Below, piece by piece: positions 7,071-12,885 of a stretch of DNA of 12,885 nt. The number at the start of each line of letters is the position of its first letter. Positions within the stretch are counted from its first letter, which is position 1. Under the pieces are notes generated by a model. The model had not been told where the DNA came from and searched no databases. It saw only the letters and a program-made list of their open reading frames with translations. Made by a program: the position numbers and the translations under genes. The DNA comes from an uncultured Fretibacterium sp. (GTDB lineage: Bacteria; Synergistota; Synergistia; Synergistales; Aminobacteriaceae): positions 1 to 12,885 of the forward strand of contig CAJPSE010000025.1 of the NCBI GenBank assembly GCA_905373185.1, given 5' to 3'.

Positions 7071-7442
7071 TCAATCCGGGTCGGATGGATCGAAAAGCGT
7101 CATGATCCGAGCCAGGACCTCCTCCATGACCAGGACGGAGACCTCGGCAACCTTTCTGCCCCCACGAGACTTCAGGTCCAGCACCCTCGGCTGATCGCAC
7201 CGAATGATGCCGGAGATCGCCTCGGCTCCGCTCACATCCCGAGAGGAAAGCGGCACGGCGAAACCAAGGTTCTGCGAGAAGGCGGTCCCTCCCGGCCCTT
7301 GAGTGATGGGCACCGCAACGGCAACGTTGGCGGCGTTGTTGAAGACGGACGGGGAGACGACCAGGACCGGCCTCGCCGATCCCCGTTGTTCATGTCCCGA
7401 AACAGGGTTCAGGCACACCCGGTAAATATCGCCGCGCTTCAA
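7071..7442 (-). CDS. mazF: MazF-family endoribonuclease toxin
   Basis: A 123-residue toxin of the MazF/PemK family, which cleaves mRNA at short sequence motifs unless held by its antitoxin. The N-terminus reads KRGDIYRVCLNPVSGHEQRG, then SARPVLVVSPSVFNN and VAVPIT. These match the family pattern GDIYxVxLxPxxGxEQxGxRPxLVxS with its conserved Asp/Tyr, Arg and Ser-Pro region. It starts at TTG, overlapping the mazE stop in the 4-nt TTGA at 7439-7442, a typical antitoxin-first translational coupling. The length is normal and the frame intact, so it looks active. The target sequence cannot be told from here. Confidence 0.93.
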   Translation of the reverse strand: MKRGDIYRVCLNPVSGHEQRGSARPVLVVSPSVFNNAANVAVAVPITQGPGGTAFSQNLGFAVPLSSRDVSGAEAISGIIRCDQPRVLDLKSRGGRKVAEVSVLVMEEVLARIMTLFDPSDPD

Positions 7443-7690
7443 ATCAGCTCGGCCCCATCCGCCTCGTCATCCAGCCACGCAGCGTCACGATCACTGAAAT
7501 CAGACATCGAAACAAGTTGCTGGAGCGAGTATTCCGGCGGCCGCTCGCAGGGGGTAACGATAATCCGCCCCTTCTGAACTTCCAGCCGCATGGCCGTCGC
7601 GGGCGTCAACGACAGCGCTCGCGTTATCTTGGATGGAATGGAGATCATCAGCGACCCTCCCACTTTATGTACGCGGCTTGTGAGAAACAT
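7439..7690 (-). CDS. mazE: MazE/AbrB-type antitoxin
   Basis: An 83-residue protein. The N-terminal half (HKVGGSLMISIPSKITRALSL, then MRLEVQKGRIIVTP) is a swapped-hairpin AbrB/MazE DNA-binding domain. The acidic C-terminus (SDFSDRDAAWLDDEADGAEL) is the kind of tail that wraps the toxin. I start at ATG 7688-7690 because GGAGG lies 7 nt upstream; an in-frame ATG six codons earlier lacks such a site. It overlaps mazF by 4 nt. The family normally represses its own promoter, and a candidate promoter with a hairpin lies directly upstream. Confidence 0.92.
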   Translation of the reverse strand: MFLTSRVHKVGGSLMISIPSKITRALSLTPATAMRLEVQKGRIIVTPCERPPEYSLQQLVSMSDFSDRDAAWLDDEADGAELI

Positions 7691-7697
7691 CGAATCC

Positions 7698-7702
7698 CCT
7701 CC
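7698..7702 (-). promoter_or_regulatory. Ribosome binding site deciding the mazE start
   Basis: GGAGG on the minus strand with a 7-nt spacer to ATG at 7690. It lies inside the six-codon extension from the earlier ATG at 7708. Confidence 0.65.
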
Positions 7703-7724
7703 AATCATTTAACTTTTCCTTGTG

Positions 7725-7753
7725 ATTATATAACAGGGGCGGCACATTGTACA
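7725..7753 (-). promoter_or_regulatory. Candidate mazEF promoter
   Basis: On the minus strand, TGTACA (plus-strand 7748-7753, four of six -35 positions) stands 17 bp from TATAAT (7725-7730). A start near 7718 gives a leader of about 28 nt. The -35 overlaps the loop and inner stem of the macB terminator hairpin, and TGTACA is itself palindromic, so a MazE-type operator could lie here. Confidence 0.6.
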
Positions 7754-7771
7754 AAGACAACGTGCCGCCCC
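7736..7771 (-). terminator. Hairpin terminator after macB, overlapping the mazEF promoter
   Basis: Ten perfect GC-rich pairs (ggggcggcac at 7736-7745, gtgccgcccc at 7762-7771) extend inward by four more pairs plus one G-U that forms only in the leftward RNA. The loop is 6 nt. The sequence after it on the minus strand is TGTTATATAA, only moderately T-rich. It lies 23 nt past the macB stop, so it most likely ends the macA-macB transcript. Confidence 0.65.
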
Positions 7772-7794
7772 AACCGGATACAATCATACGCCAG

Positions 7795-7820
7795 TCACTC
7801 GAACCGCAGGGCGTCGATGG
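7795..7820 (-). repeat. Direct repeat copy: genuine 3' end of the macB permease gene
   Basis: Identical over 26 bp to 7021-7046. This copy is in frame as the permease C-terminus and stop codon. The two copies flank mazEF and its promoter in direct orientation, 774 bp apart from start to start. Confidence 0.85.
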
Positions 7821-9015
7821 GTCTGAGACGCGACGCCTTCCAGGCCGGGTAGAGGCCGAAGAAGACCCCGACGACGCCGGAGAACCCCGCGGCCAGCGCT
7901 ACGGCCCCGGGCGACACGGACGTGGGCCACGTCAAAAACTCCGTCACGCCCCACGACGCCGCCATCCCCAGGAGGATCCCCAAAGCGCCGCCCAGCAGGG
8001 ACAGCACCAGCGCCTCCAGCAGGAACTGCAGCCGGATGTCCCCGGCACGGGCCCCAATGGCCATGCGGATCCCGATCTCACGGGTCCGCTCCGTGACGGA
8101 GACCAGCATGATGTTCATGATGCCGATCCCCCCCACCAGCAGGGAGATGGAGGCCACGGCCCCAAGCAGCGCGGACATCACCCAGGTCGACTGCTGCAGG
8201 GACTCCACCATCTGGGTCATGTTCCAGATCTCGTAGTCGTCGTCCTTCCCCTTGCCGATCCGGTGGCGCTGGCGCATCAGGGCTCGGATCTCCGCCGTCC
8301 CCCCCTCCAGCATGCTGACGTCCCGGACCTGGATGAGGGCCATGTGGACGGAGTCGGCCAACGCGCTGCGCACCAGGCGCCGCTGTGCCGTGGTTATCGG
8401 CACCACCACCGTGTCGTCCTGGTCCTGCCCCATCGGCCCGCCGCCCTTCGGGGCCAGGACTCCCACGACCTCGAAGGGGATCTTGTCGATCCGGATGCTC
8501 TTGCCCAAGGGGTTCGCCAAGCCGAAGAGCTGTGTTGCGACCGTCTGGCCGATGACGCAGACCTTGGCCGCGCTCCGCTCGTCCTCGTCGTCCAAAAGCC
8601 GCCCCAATCGAATACCGAGGTTGTCGACGTCGAAGTAGGACGACGTCGTGCCCGTCACGCGGGTCGGCCAGTTCTGGTTCTCGTAGATGAGCTGGGTCGA
8701 AAGGTGAACCACCGGAGCCGCCCGGAGCACCGACCAGCACTCCTCCGCGACGGCCTTCACGTCGGAGAGCGTCAGGCGCGCCCCCGAGCCCGAGCTCCGG
8801 CGCACGCCTCCCGAGCGGGGCGCCCCCGGGCTCAGGATGAGCATGTTGCTCCCCAGGCCGGAGACGAGCTCCTGCATCTGGATGGAGGCGCCCTTCCCCA
8901 CGGCGACCATCGCGATGACCGCCCCGACCCCGATGACCACGCCCAGCATCGTCAGAAGTGAGCGCGTCTTGTTCGCCAGCAGCGAGGACAGGGCGGTGCG
9001 CAGCGTCTCGAACAT
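7795..9015 (-). CDS. macB: MacB-type ABC transporter permease
   Basis: A 406-residue inner-membrane subunit of a MacAB-like export pump, here separate from its ATPase. One N-terminal membrane segment (about 17-40, RSLLTMLGVVIGVGAVIAMV) is followed by a periplasmic domain of about 230 residues. Three C-terminal segments follow, including LLVGGIGIMNIMLVSVTERTREIG, the signature of MacB/FtsX-like permeases, and a C-terminus ending IDALRFE as in the family. The start ATG is 2 nt after the ATPase stop, with AAGGGGG upstream. This mechanotransmission family exports antibiotics, peptides or lipoproteins; the substrate here is unknown. No TolC-like gene is in the window. Confidence 0.93.
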   Translation of the reverse strand: MFETLRTALSSLLANKTRSLLTMLGVVIGVGAVIAMVAVGKGASIQMQELVSGLGSNMLILSPGAPRSGGVRRSSGSGARLTLSDVKAVAEECWSVLRAAPVVHLSTQLIYENQNWPTRVTGTTSSYFDVDNLGIRLGRLLDDEDERSAAKVCVIGQTVATQLFGLANPLGKSIRIDKIPFEVVGVLAPKGGGPMGQDQDDTVVVPITTAQRRLVRSALADSVHMALIQVRDVSMLEGGTAEIRALMRQRHRIGKGKDDDYEIWNMTQMVESLQQSTWVMSALLGAVASISLLVGGIGIMNIMLVSVTERTREIGIRMAIGARAGDIRLQFLLEALVLSLLGGALGILLGMAASWGVTEFLTWPTSVSPGAVALAAGFSGVVGVFFGLYPAWKASRLRPIDALRFE

Positions 9016-9017
9016 CC

Positions 9018-9755
9018 TCAGTTCCCCCTTCCGGGATTTTCGGATGGCGTCTCGTCGGAGACCAGGCGGCCGTCCTTGAAGTGCAGGACGCGCCGCGCGT
9101 AGGCGGCGATGTCCGGCTCGTGCGTCACCAACACCACAGTCTTGCCCTCCCGATTGACCTCGACGAGCAGGTCCATGATCTCCTCGCTCGTCCGCGTGTC
9201 CAGGTTCCCCGTCGGCTCGTCGGCCAGGATCAGGGGGGCTCTGCCGACCAGGGCACGGGCGATCGCGACGCGTTGCTGCTGGCCGCCGCTCATCTGATTG
9301 GGCCTGTGTCCCAGACGGGCGCCCAGCCCCACGCGCTCCAGGGCCTCGCGGGCCCGCTCGCGGCGCTCCCGCGCGGGGACCCCCGCGTAGACGAGGGGGA
9401 GCGCGACGTTGTCCACGGCCGAGAGGCGCGGCAGCAGGTTGAACCCCTGAAACACGAACCCCAGCTTTACGTTGCGGACCCGAGCCAGCTCGTCGCCCGA
9501 GAGGCGCGCCACATCCCGCCCGTCGAGGAGGTAGCGACCCTGGGTCGGGGAGTCCAGGCAGCCCAGCATGTTCATCGTCGTGGACTTTCCCGAGCCCGAG
9601 GGCCCCATCACCGCCACGAACTCCCCGTGCGCCACCGAGAACGAGACGCCGTCCAGTGCGCGCAGTTCCACGTCGCCGGTCCGGTAGACCTTGACGAGGT
9701 CCTCGACCTCGATCAGGGGAGGGGCTACCCGGGGCAGGGTCTCCGTGCCACTCAT
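9018..9755 (-). CDS. MacB-type ABC transporter ATP-binding protein
   Basis: A 245-residue cytoplasmic ATPase of the LolD/MacB group. It has Walker [10 protein letters not shown] (51-59), Q-loop FQGFNLLPR with Gln103, signature [14 protein letters not shown] (155-168), Walker [13 protein letters not shown] (175-186) and H-loop VTHEPDIA with His212. All catalytic residues are present. The chosen ATG at 9753-9755 overlaps the macA stop (ATGA), with GAGG 8 nt upstream; a longer frame reaching 9950 is only the shadow of macA. It pairs with the permease 2 nt downstream. Confidence 0.95.
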   Translation of the reverse strand: MSGTETLPRVAPPLIEVEDLVKVYRTGDVELRALDGVSFSVAHGEFVAVMGPSGSGKSTTMNMLGCLDSPTQGRYLLDGRDVARLSGDELARVRNVKLGFVFQGFNLLPRLSAVDNVALPLVYAGVPARERRERAREALERVGLGARLGHRPNQMSGGQQQRVAIARALVGRAPLILADEPTGNLDTRTSEEIMDLLVEVNREGKTVVLVTHEPDIAAYARRVLHFKDGRLVSDETPSENPGRGN

Positions 9756-11035
9756 CGGCCCGACCTCACCACGACGGCCTCGCCCCCGGCCGCGACAGCC
9801 GCACCGGCTGCACCGGCCGTGCTGAACGCGACAGCCAGTTCCTGCCCCTCCTCGAGCTGCGTGTTGGAAACCTCCACCCACGTGCGGTCGCTGATCCCCT
9901 GTTCCCCGACGGGGACGCTGCCCACGAGCTTTCCGCCCTCCACGACCCACACCACCGGCTCGTCGTCATTCGAGGGGGCAGTATTCCTCATCCGAATCCT
10001 GGGCATCCCCATGATCGACCCCGACCCCCTCTCCTCTTGCTCCGCATCGGAGGCGTCGGAGAGGGCGGCGAGGACATCGTTCGGCGGCGTGAAGCGGAGC
10101 GCCGCGGCGGGCACACGCAGCACGTCCTTCTTCTCCTCCGTGACGATGGTCACGTTGGCCGTCATGCTGGGCTTCAGCTTCAGCTCGGAGTTGTCCACCC
10201 GAATGATCACCGTGTAGGTGACGACGTTGGAGACGACCGTGGACTTCAGGCGCACCTGCGTCACCGTCCCCTCGAACGTCGTGTCCGGCCACGCGTCGAA
10301 ACGGCATACCACCTTCTGGCCCTCCGCGATGCGCCCGATGTCCGCCTCGTCGACGCTGGCCTCTATCTGCATCCGGGTCAGGTCACGAGCGATGGAGAAG
10401 AGCGTCGGCGTCTGGAGGCTGGCCGCCACGGTCTGCCCCACATCCACCTTTCGCGCGATGACCACCCCGTCGACGGGCGAGACGATGCGCGCGTAGCCCA
10501 GGCTCGTCTCGGCCTGCTTCAGCGAGGCCCTAGCCTGCACGACCTGAGCGTTGTGCTCGGCCAACGAGGCGCGGGCCAGTGAGAGCTTGGTCTCCGCGGC
10601 GTCCAGTTCGCTCCGTGCAATCAGGTTCCGCGACCAGAGCTCCTTGTTGCGCTTGAAGGTCCGGTCCGCGTCCGCAGCGGACGCCCTGGCGCTCGTCACG
10701 CGGGCCTGGGCGAGGGCCAAGGAGGCCTTCGCCTCGTCGACCCTCGACTGCAGCATATCGGTATCCAGCGTGGCAACCAGCTGGCCCTTGGTGACCCGGC
10801 TGTTGTAGTCGACGTAGATCTCCTTGAGCGTACCGGAGACCTGGGTGCCGACGTCCACCATCTCCACGGGGTTGACGCTTCCGGTGGCGCTGACGGTTGC
10901 GGAGATGCTCCCACGCGTCACGGGCTGGGTCCGGTAGACGTACTCCGCTCCACCGTCCCTGAAGTATACATACCAGACGCCCCAGGCTATTCCCGCCGCG
11001 GCGGCCCCAAACAGCAGCATTTTCAAAACCTTCAT
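9752..11035 (-). CDS. macA: MacA/HlyD-type periplasmic adaptor subunit
   Basis: A 427-residue membrane-fusion protein linking the MacB-type pump to an outer-membrane channel. An N-terminal membrane anchor (about 4-24) precedes the first half of a lipoyl/barrel-sandwich domain (SVNPVEMVDVGTQVSGTLKE). An Ala/Lys/Glu-rich coiled-coil hairpin follows at about 95-170, then the second lipoyl half (IVSPVDGVVIARKVDVGQTV) and beta-barrel strands. The Ala/Gly-rich C-terminal end (AGAAGAAVAAGGEAVVV) is odd and may be low-complexity drift. The start is set by GGAGG at 11044-11048, 8 nt upstream. It is the first gene of the three-gene operon, each joined by overlap or a 2-nt gap. Confidence 0.93.
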   Translation of the reverse strand: MKVLKMLLFGAAAAGIAWGVWYVYFRDGGAEYVYRTQPVTRGSISATVSATGSVNPVEMVDVGTQVSGTLKEIYVDYNSRVTKGQLVATLDTDMLQSRVDEAKASLALAQARVTSARASAADADRTFKRNKELWSRNLIARSELDAAETKLSLARASLAEHNAQVVQARASLKQAETSLGYARIVSPVDGVVIARKVDVGQTVAASLQTPTLFSIARDLTRMQIEASVDEADIGRIAEGQKVVCRFDAWPDTTFEGTVTQVRLKSTVVSNVVTYTVIIRVDNSELKLKPSMTANVTIVTEEKKDVLRVPAAALRFTPPNDVLAALSDASDAEQEERGSGSIMGMPRIRMRNTAPSNDDEPVVWVVEGGKLVGSVPVGEQGISDRTWVEVSNTQLEEGQELAVAFSTAGAAGAAVAAGGEAVVVRSGR

Positions 11036-11082
11036 GAACGACCCCTCCGAATATCCGCGTCTGTACCGTCTTTTCCGGTAAA

Positions 11083-11111
11083 AGTATAGGGGGTGGACTC
11101 CCAACGGACAA
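11083..11111 (-). promoter_or_regulatory. Candidate promoter of the macA-macB operon
   Basis: On the minus strand TTGTCC (plus-strand 11106-11111) is separated by 17 bp from TATACT (11083-11088). A start near 11076 gives a leader of about 40 nt including GGAGG. I see no other convincing element in the rest of the gap 11112-11251. Confidence 0.65.
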
Positions 11112-11365
11112 GGGAAGGATATGCGGGGGTACACATCGTAGAAATACGCACGCCATGAGGCGGATTGAAGGTAGACGGGTTAAGAGCGAACAGATTGAAA
11201 GCATGAAGGCGAGGCGAACGAGACGAGGGGGTTGGCCGCCCGCTTATGCGTCTAGCCGGCTTGGCCCCGCAGGGCATCGACCTCCTCGAGGGTGAGGCTG
11301 GCGGCCTCGGCGACCTTGGCGGGCTCCAGCCCCATCCGGAGCAGATTCCGCGCCGTCTCGGTTCG

Positions 11366-11413
11366 GCCAAGCTGGATGCCTCTTGCCTCTCCCAACTGAA
11401 TGCCTCTTGCCTC
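11366..11413 (-). repeat. 24-bp tandem duplication encoding EARGIQLG twice
   Basis: Two consecutive 24-bp units, 11366-11389 and 11390-11413, differ at a few positions. They encode an eight-residue unit twice. Variable runs of Glu-Ala-Arg-Gly units are usual at this place in the family. Confidence 0.8.
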
Positions 11414-11518
11414 CACCTTATCCAAAACGCTCAGCATAGTGACGCTCTCCTCCTTCCTGAATTGATTCTGTGCCTCCTCGAATCGATTGTCCCGCGTGAT
11501 AAGCAGGCGGCCAGCTCT

Positions 11519-11592
11519 CCAAAGCCGACAGGCTTTGGATGCTGCGCCGGTCGCTTACGTCGATACGCGGCACAGTTGCCGCGTTGTCGACG
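11519..11592. repeat. Pair of hairpins inside the disrupted nuclease gene
   Basis: The first hairpin has 8-bp arms (ccaaagcc 11519-11526, ggctttgg 11531-11538) with a 4-nt loop. The second spans 11558-11592: an inner 8-bp stem (11565-11572 with 11577-11584) and an outer 6-bp stem (cgtcga 11558-11563, tcgacg 11587-11592), joined through a 1x2 bulge. The premature stop codon directly abuts the second hairpin. The look is that of a small palindromic element inserted in the gene. Confidence 0.6.
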
Positions 11593-12185
11593 CAATGAGG
11601 CAAGAATGCTTCTGGCGAGAGGGAACATAATCCCCGTTTCTCCTCATCTGTACGAAGTAGTCCGCCACAATCCTGAAGTCGCTCGTAAACCATTCCGTCT
11701 GCTCGTCCGTCAGGAAGGATATCTCGAAGACGTTGATCCCGTGATCGCTCACGAACGGCCTCAATTCCTCGGGGACGTGGACCCTCTCGTACAACGACCG
11801 CGGCGCCGTCCATGGCTCCTCTCCGAAGTAAAGGACCAATGTCACCACAGGGTAAAGACCGCCTTGTGCAGACAGTTGGTTACGATAATCGGCCCCCTCG
11901 TACCCCAGCACACGAAGCGGCATGTCCCTGTCCATCCGGGTCTGATTCTCGAAGCCGATCAGGGAGATGACAGTCCCTCCCGGAGCCCACACCTTGGAGA
12001 CGTCGCGCTCCTGCTCCCGGAGTTTTCCGTCGGCCTTGTACAGGGTACGCGCCTTCGTATCGCGGAGGTCGTCGGGTAAAACCCGTCTACGCCCGTTGAA
12101 GAGCAGCACGTTCACGATGTCCGCAAAAACGTCATTGTAGGACTCGAGATATTTTTCTGTGATGTCCCTCTCCGGCATTCCGCCA

Positions 12186-12190
12186 CCTCC
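12186..12190 (-). promoter_or_regulatory. Ribosome binding site deciding the start of the nuclease gene
   Basis: GGAGG with a 7-nt spacer to ATG at 12178. An in-frame ATG 36 bp further upstream (12212-12214) falls in the -10 region and lacks a site. Confidence 0.65.
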
Positions 12191-12209
12191 AGCCCTTTGT
12201 CCTGGCTCC

Positions 12210-12215
12210 ATTATA
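12210..12215 (-). promoter_or_regulatory. Candidate -10 box for the nuclease gene
   Basis: TATAAT on the minus strand directly follows the terminator hairpin of the upstream gene. No good -35 is seen, since that position lies in the hairpin. A start near 12203 would give a leader of about 25 nt. Confidence 0.45.
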
Positions 12216-12218
12216 ACA

Positions 12219-12248
12219 ACAAGGCCGGGCACAAAGGCCCGGCCTTGT
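12219..12248 (-). terminator. Hairpin terminator after the Synerg-CTERM protein gene
   Basis: Perfect 12-bp arms, acaaggccgggc (12219-12230) and gcccggccttgt (12237-12248), with a 6-nt loop. On the minus strand the hairpin is followed by TGTTATAA, moderately T-rich. It lies 54 nt past the stop at 12303. A smaller stem, tacggc/gccgta at 12277-12290, lies between. Confidence 0.65.
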
Positions 12249-12302
12249 AGATAATTTGCACGGCATAGACAAGGGTTACGGCTTGCCGTACCGACTCCGA
12301 AA

Positions 12303-12885
12303 CTACGCCTTTTTCCTCAACAGGAACGCAGCTGCAAGAGCCAGTGTCCATCCACTGACACCCGCGTCGCATCCGCCGCCGCCGCCGCTCTTGGAATCCC
12401 CGGGGCTATCGGGCAGCCCAGGCTGTCCGGGGTTGCCGGGGTTGCCGGGGTTACCAGGGTTACCGGGGTTACCAGGGTTACCGGGGTTACCAGGCTGTCC
12501 GGGCTTACCGATATTCTTCAGCTTCTTGCCCACCGGGATCGTATGGACCTTGCCGTCGTCCGTCGCCACCAGCACCTTCTCGATCGCCGCCTTGCCCGAG
12601 TCGATGTCGGCCTTCGTGGTCTTGCACGTCAGCCTCAGCTTGTAGCTCTTCGCGATCGCCTTGACCACCGGCATGGAGCTCACGACGACCTTGCCACTGC
12701 CATCCAGCAGCTCGGCCTTCGGCTTCTCCTTCATCCCGGAGGCGACCACATCCAGGGACTTCGGCGTCCCCTCGAGCTTCAGCGTCGCCGCGAGCTGGAC
12801 GGTCACGTTCCCCTGAGCGTCCGGGGCGCTGGTGCTCGTCGTCTCCCAGCTGTTCGGCTCAATGCTCGGGGCCGCGGGCGTACCA
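12303..12885 (-). CDS. Surface protein C-terminus with collagen-like repeat and Synerg-CTERM tail (5' end outside window)
   Basis: The frame is open to the right edge, so the N-terminus is missing; a GTG at 12804-12806 is in frame but need not be a start. About 194 residues are seen. The first part ([39 protein letters not shown]) looks like beta-rich extracellular sequence of no recognised family. Then come Gly-x-Pro triplets (GKP, GQP, seven GNP, GQP). The end is [10 protein letters not shown], a hydrophobic stretch ([11 protein letters not shown]) and basic RKKA. This matches the layout of the Synerg-CTERM sorting domain of Synergistota, thought to be cut and anchored in a way like other CTERM systems. 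The repeat may be a stalk between domain and anchor. Confidence 0.85.
   Translation of the reverse strand, partial: GTPAAPSIEPNSWETTSTSAPDAQGNVTVQLAATLKLEGTPKSLDVVASGMKEKPKAELLDGSGKVVVSSMPVVKAIAKSYKLRLTCKTTKADIDSGKAAIEKVLVATDDGKVHTIPVGKKLKNIGKPGQPGNPGNPGNPGNPGNPGNPGNPGQPGLPDSPGDSKSGGGGGCDAGVSGWTLALAAAFLLRKKA
12420..12500 (-). repeat. 9-bp tandem repeat encoding Gly-Asn-Pro
   Basis: Seven 9-bp units (12429-12491) encode Gly-Asn-Pro. They are bracketed by two identical units aggctgtcc (12420-12428 and 12492-12500), which encode Gly-Gln-Pro. Units at 12447-12491 alternate at one silent base (ggggttacc and agggttacc), so the array looks expanded in 18-bp steps. Confidence 0.9.

Larger units (their letters stand above)
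11252..12178 (-). pseudogene. Broken Rpn-family PD-(D/E)XK nuclease/putative transposase
   Basis: The frame runs from ATG 12176-12178 (GGAGG 7 nt upstream) to TAA at 11555-11557, then stays open in the same frame to TAG at 11252. The first part (about 207 residues) matches Rpn-family nucleases: RDVSKVW, then GTVISLIGFENQTRMDRDMPLRVLGYEG with the Glu-x-Gln core, YPVVTLVLYFG, VHVPEELRPFVSDHGINVFEISFL and FRIVADYFVQMRRNGDYVPS. After the stop the family reappears as TRDNRFEEAQNQFRKE, an EARGIQLG repeat, and LEPAKVAEAASLTLEEVDAL, the typical C-terminal helix-turn-helix-like end. Between them about 36 codons do not look like the family and carry two hairpins. So the gene appears disrupted, although the truncated N-terminal product keeps the nuclease core and could still be made. 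Confidence 0.75.

Noticed and set aside
7747-10217. Plus-strand open frames across the macA-macB operon
   Set aside because: They are shadows of macA, the ATPase and the permease, all of which have complete motifs.
11267-11290. Third copy of the macB 3'-end repeat in the nuclease gene
   Set aside because: Only about 16 bp match with a mismatch (ccgcagggcatcga), and it encodes the family's own Val-Asp-Ala-Leu-Arg end. Convergent codons explain it.
93-11557. Shared cggtcgctta near 92-101 and 11548-11557 suggesting two copies of one element
   Set aside because: A 10-bp match is expected by chance many times in a window this size, and the flanks do not match.
12420-12500. Possible CRISPR-like array
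   Set aside because: The units are 9 bp, contiguous without spacers, and translate as Gly-Asn-Pro in a coding frame.

Overview
The window is GC-rich bacterial DNA with tightly packed genes and several operons. The best taxonomic clue is the last protein, read leftward from the right edge. It ends in a Gly-rich stretch, a Cys, a hydrophobic segment and a short basic tail, which is the look of the Synerg-CTERM sorting signal known from Synergistota. A Kdo transferase (waaA) shows a Gram-negative outer membrane with LPS. Together these suggest a GC-rich Synergistota member such as a Fretibacterium relative, inferred from motifs only.

Layout. (1) 1-226 is non-coding, with a GC hairpin and an AT-rich nested inverted repeat. 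(2) 227-3294, minus strand: an operon of waaA, an unrecognised Rossmann-like protein joined to it by an ATGA overlap, and a YbaK/EbsC-type Cys-tRNA(Pro) deacylase. (3) 3295-3567 is a divergent control region. (4) 3568-6140, plus strand: a secreted LmeA/DUF2993-like protein and a DUF4153-like polytopic membrane protein, probably a cell-envelope pair. (5) 6169-6990, minus strand: a PhzF-family isomerase whose first residues are encoded by a hexanucleotide repeat. (6) 7071-7690, minus strand: a mazE-mazF toxin-antitoxin pair. (7) 7795-11035, minus strand: a MacA adaptor, MacB-type ATPase and MacB-type permease, making a tripartite export pump without its outer-membrane partner here. (8) 11252-12178, minus strand: an Rpn/PD-(D/E)XK nuclease-transposase gene broken by an in-frame stop next to inserted-looking hairpins. 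(9) 12303 to the edge, minus strand: the C-terminal part of a surface protein with a collagen-like Gly-Asn-Pro repeat and the sorting tail.

The most interesting structure is around mazEF. The last 26 bp of the macB permease gene, including its stop codon, recur exactly on the far side of the toxin-antitoxin pair, so mazEF lies between direct repeats as if inserted at the 3' end of macB. Other points of note are the waaA-coupled unknown gene, a phzF terminator whose stem lies partly in coding sequence, and two junctions where a terminator hairpin abuts the -10 box of the next gene. I see no clear sign of a wholly new defence or biosynthetic system.
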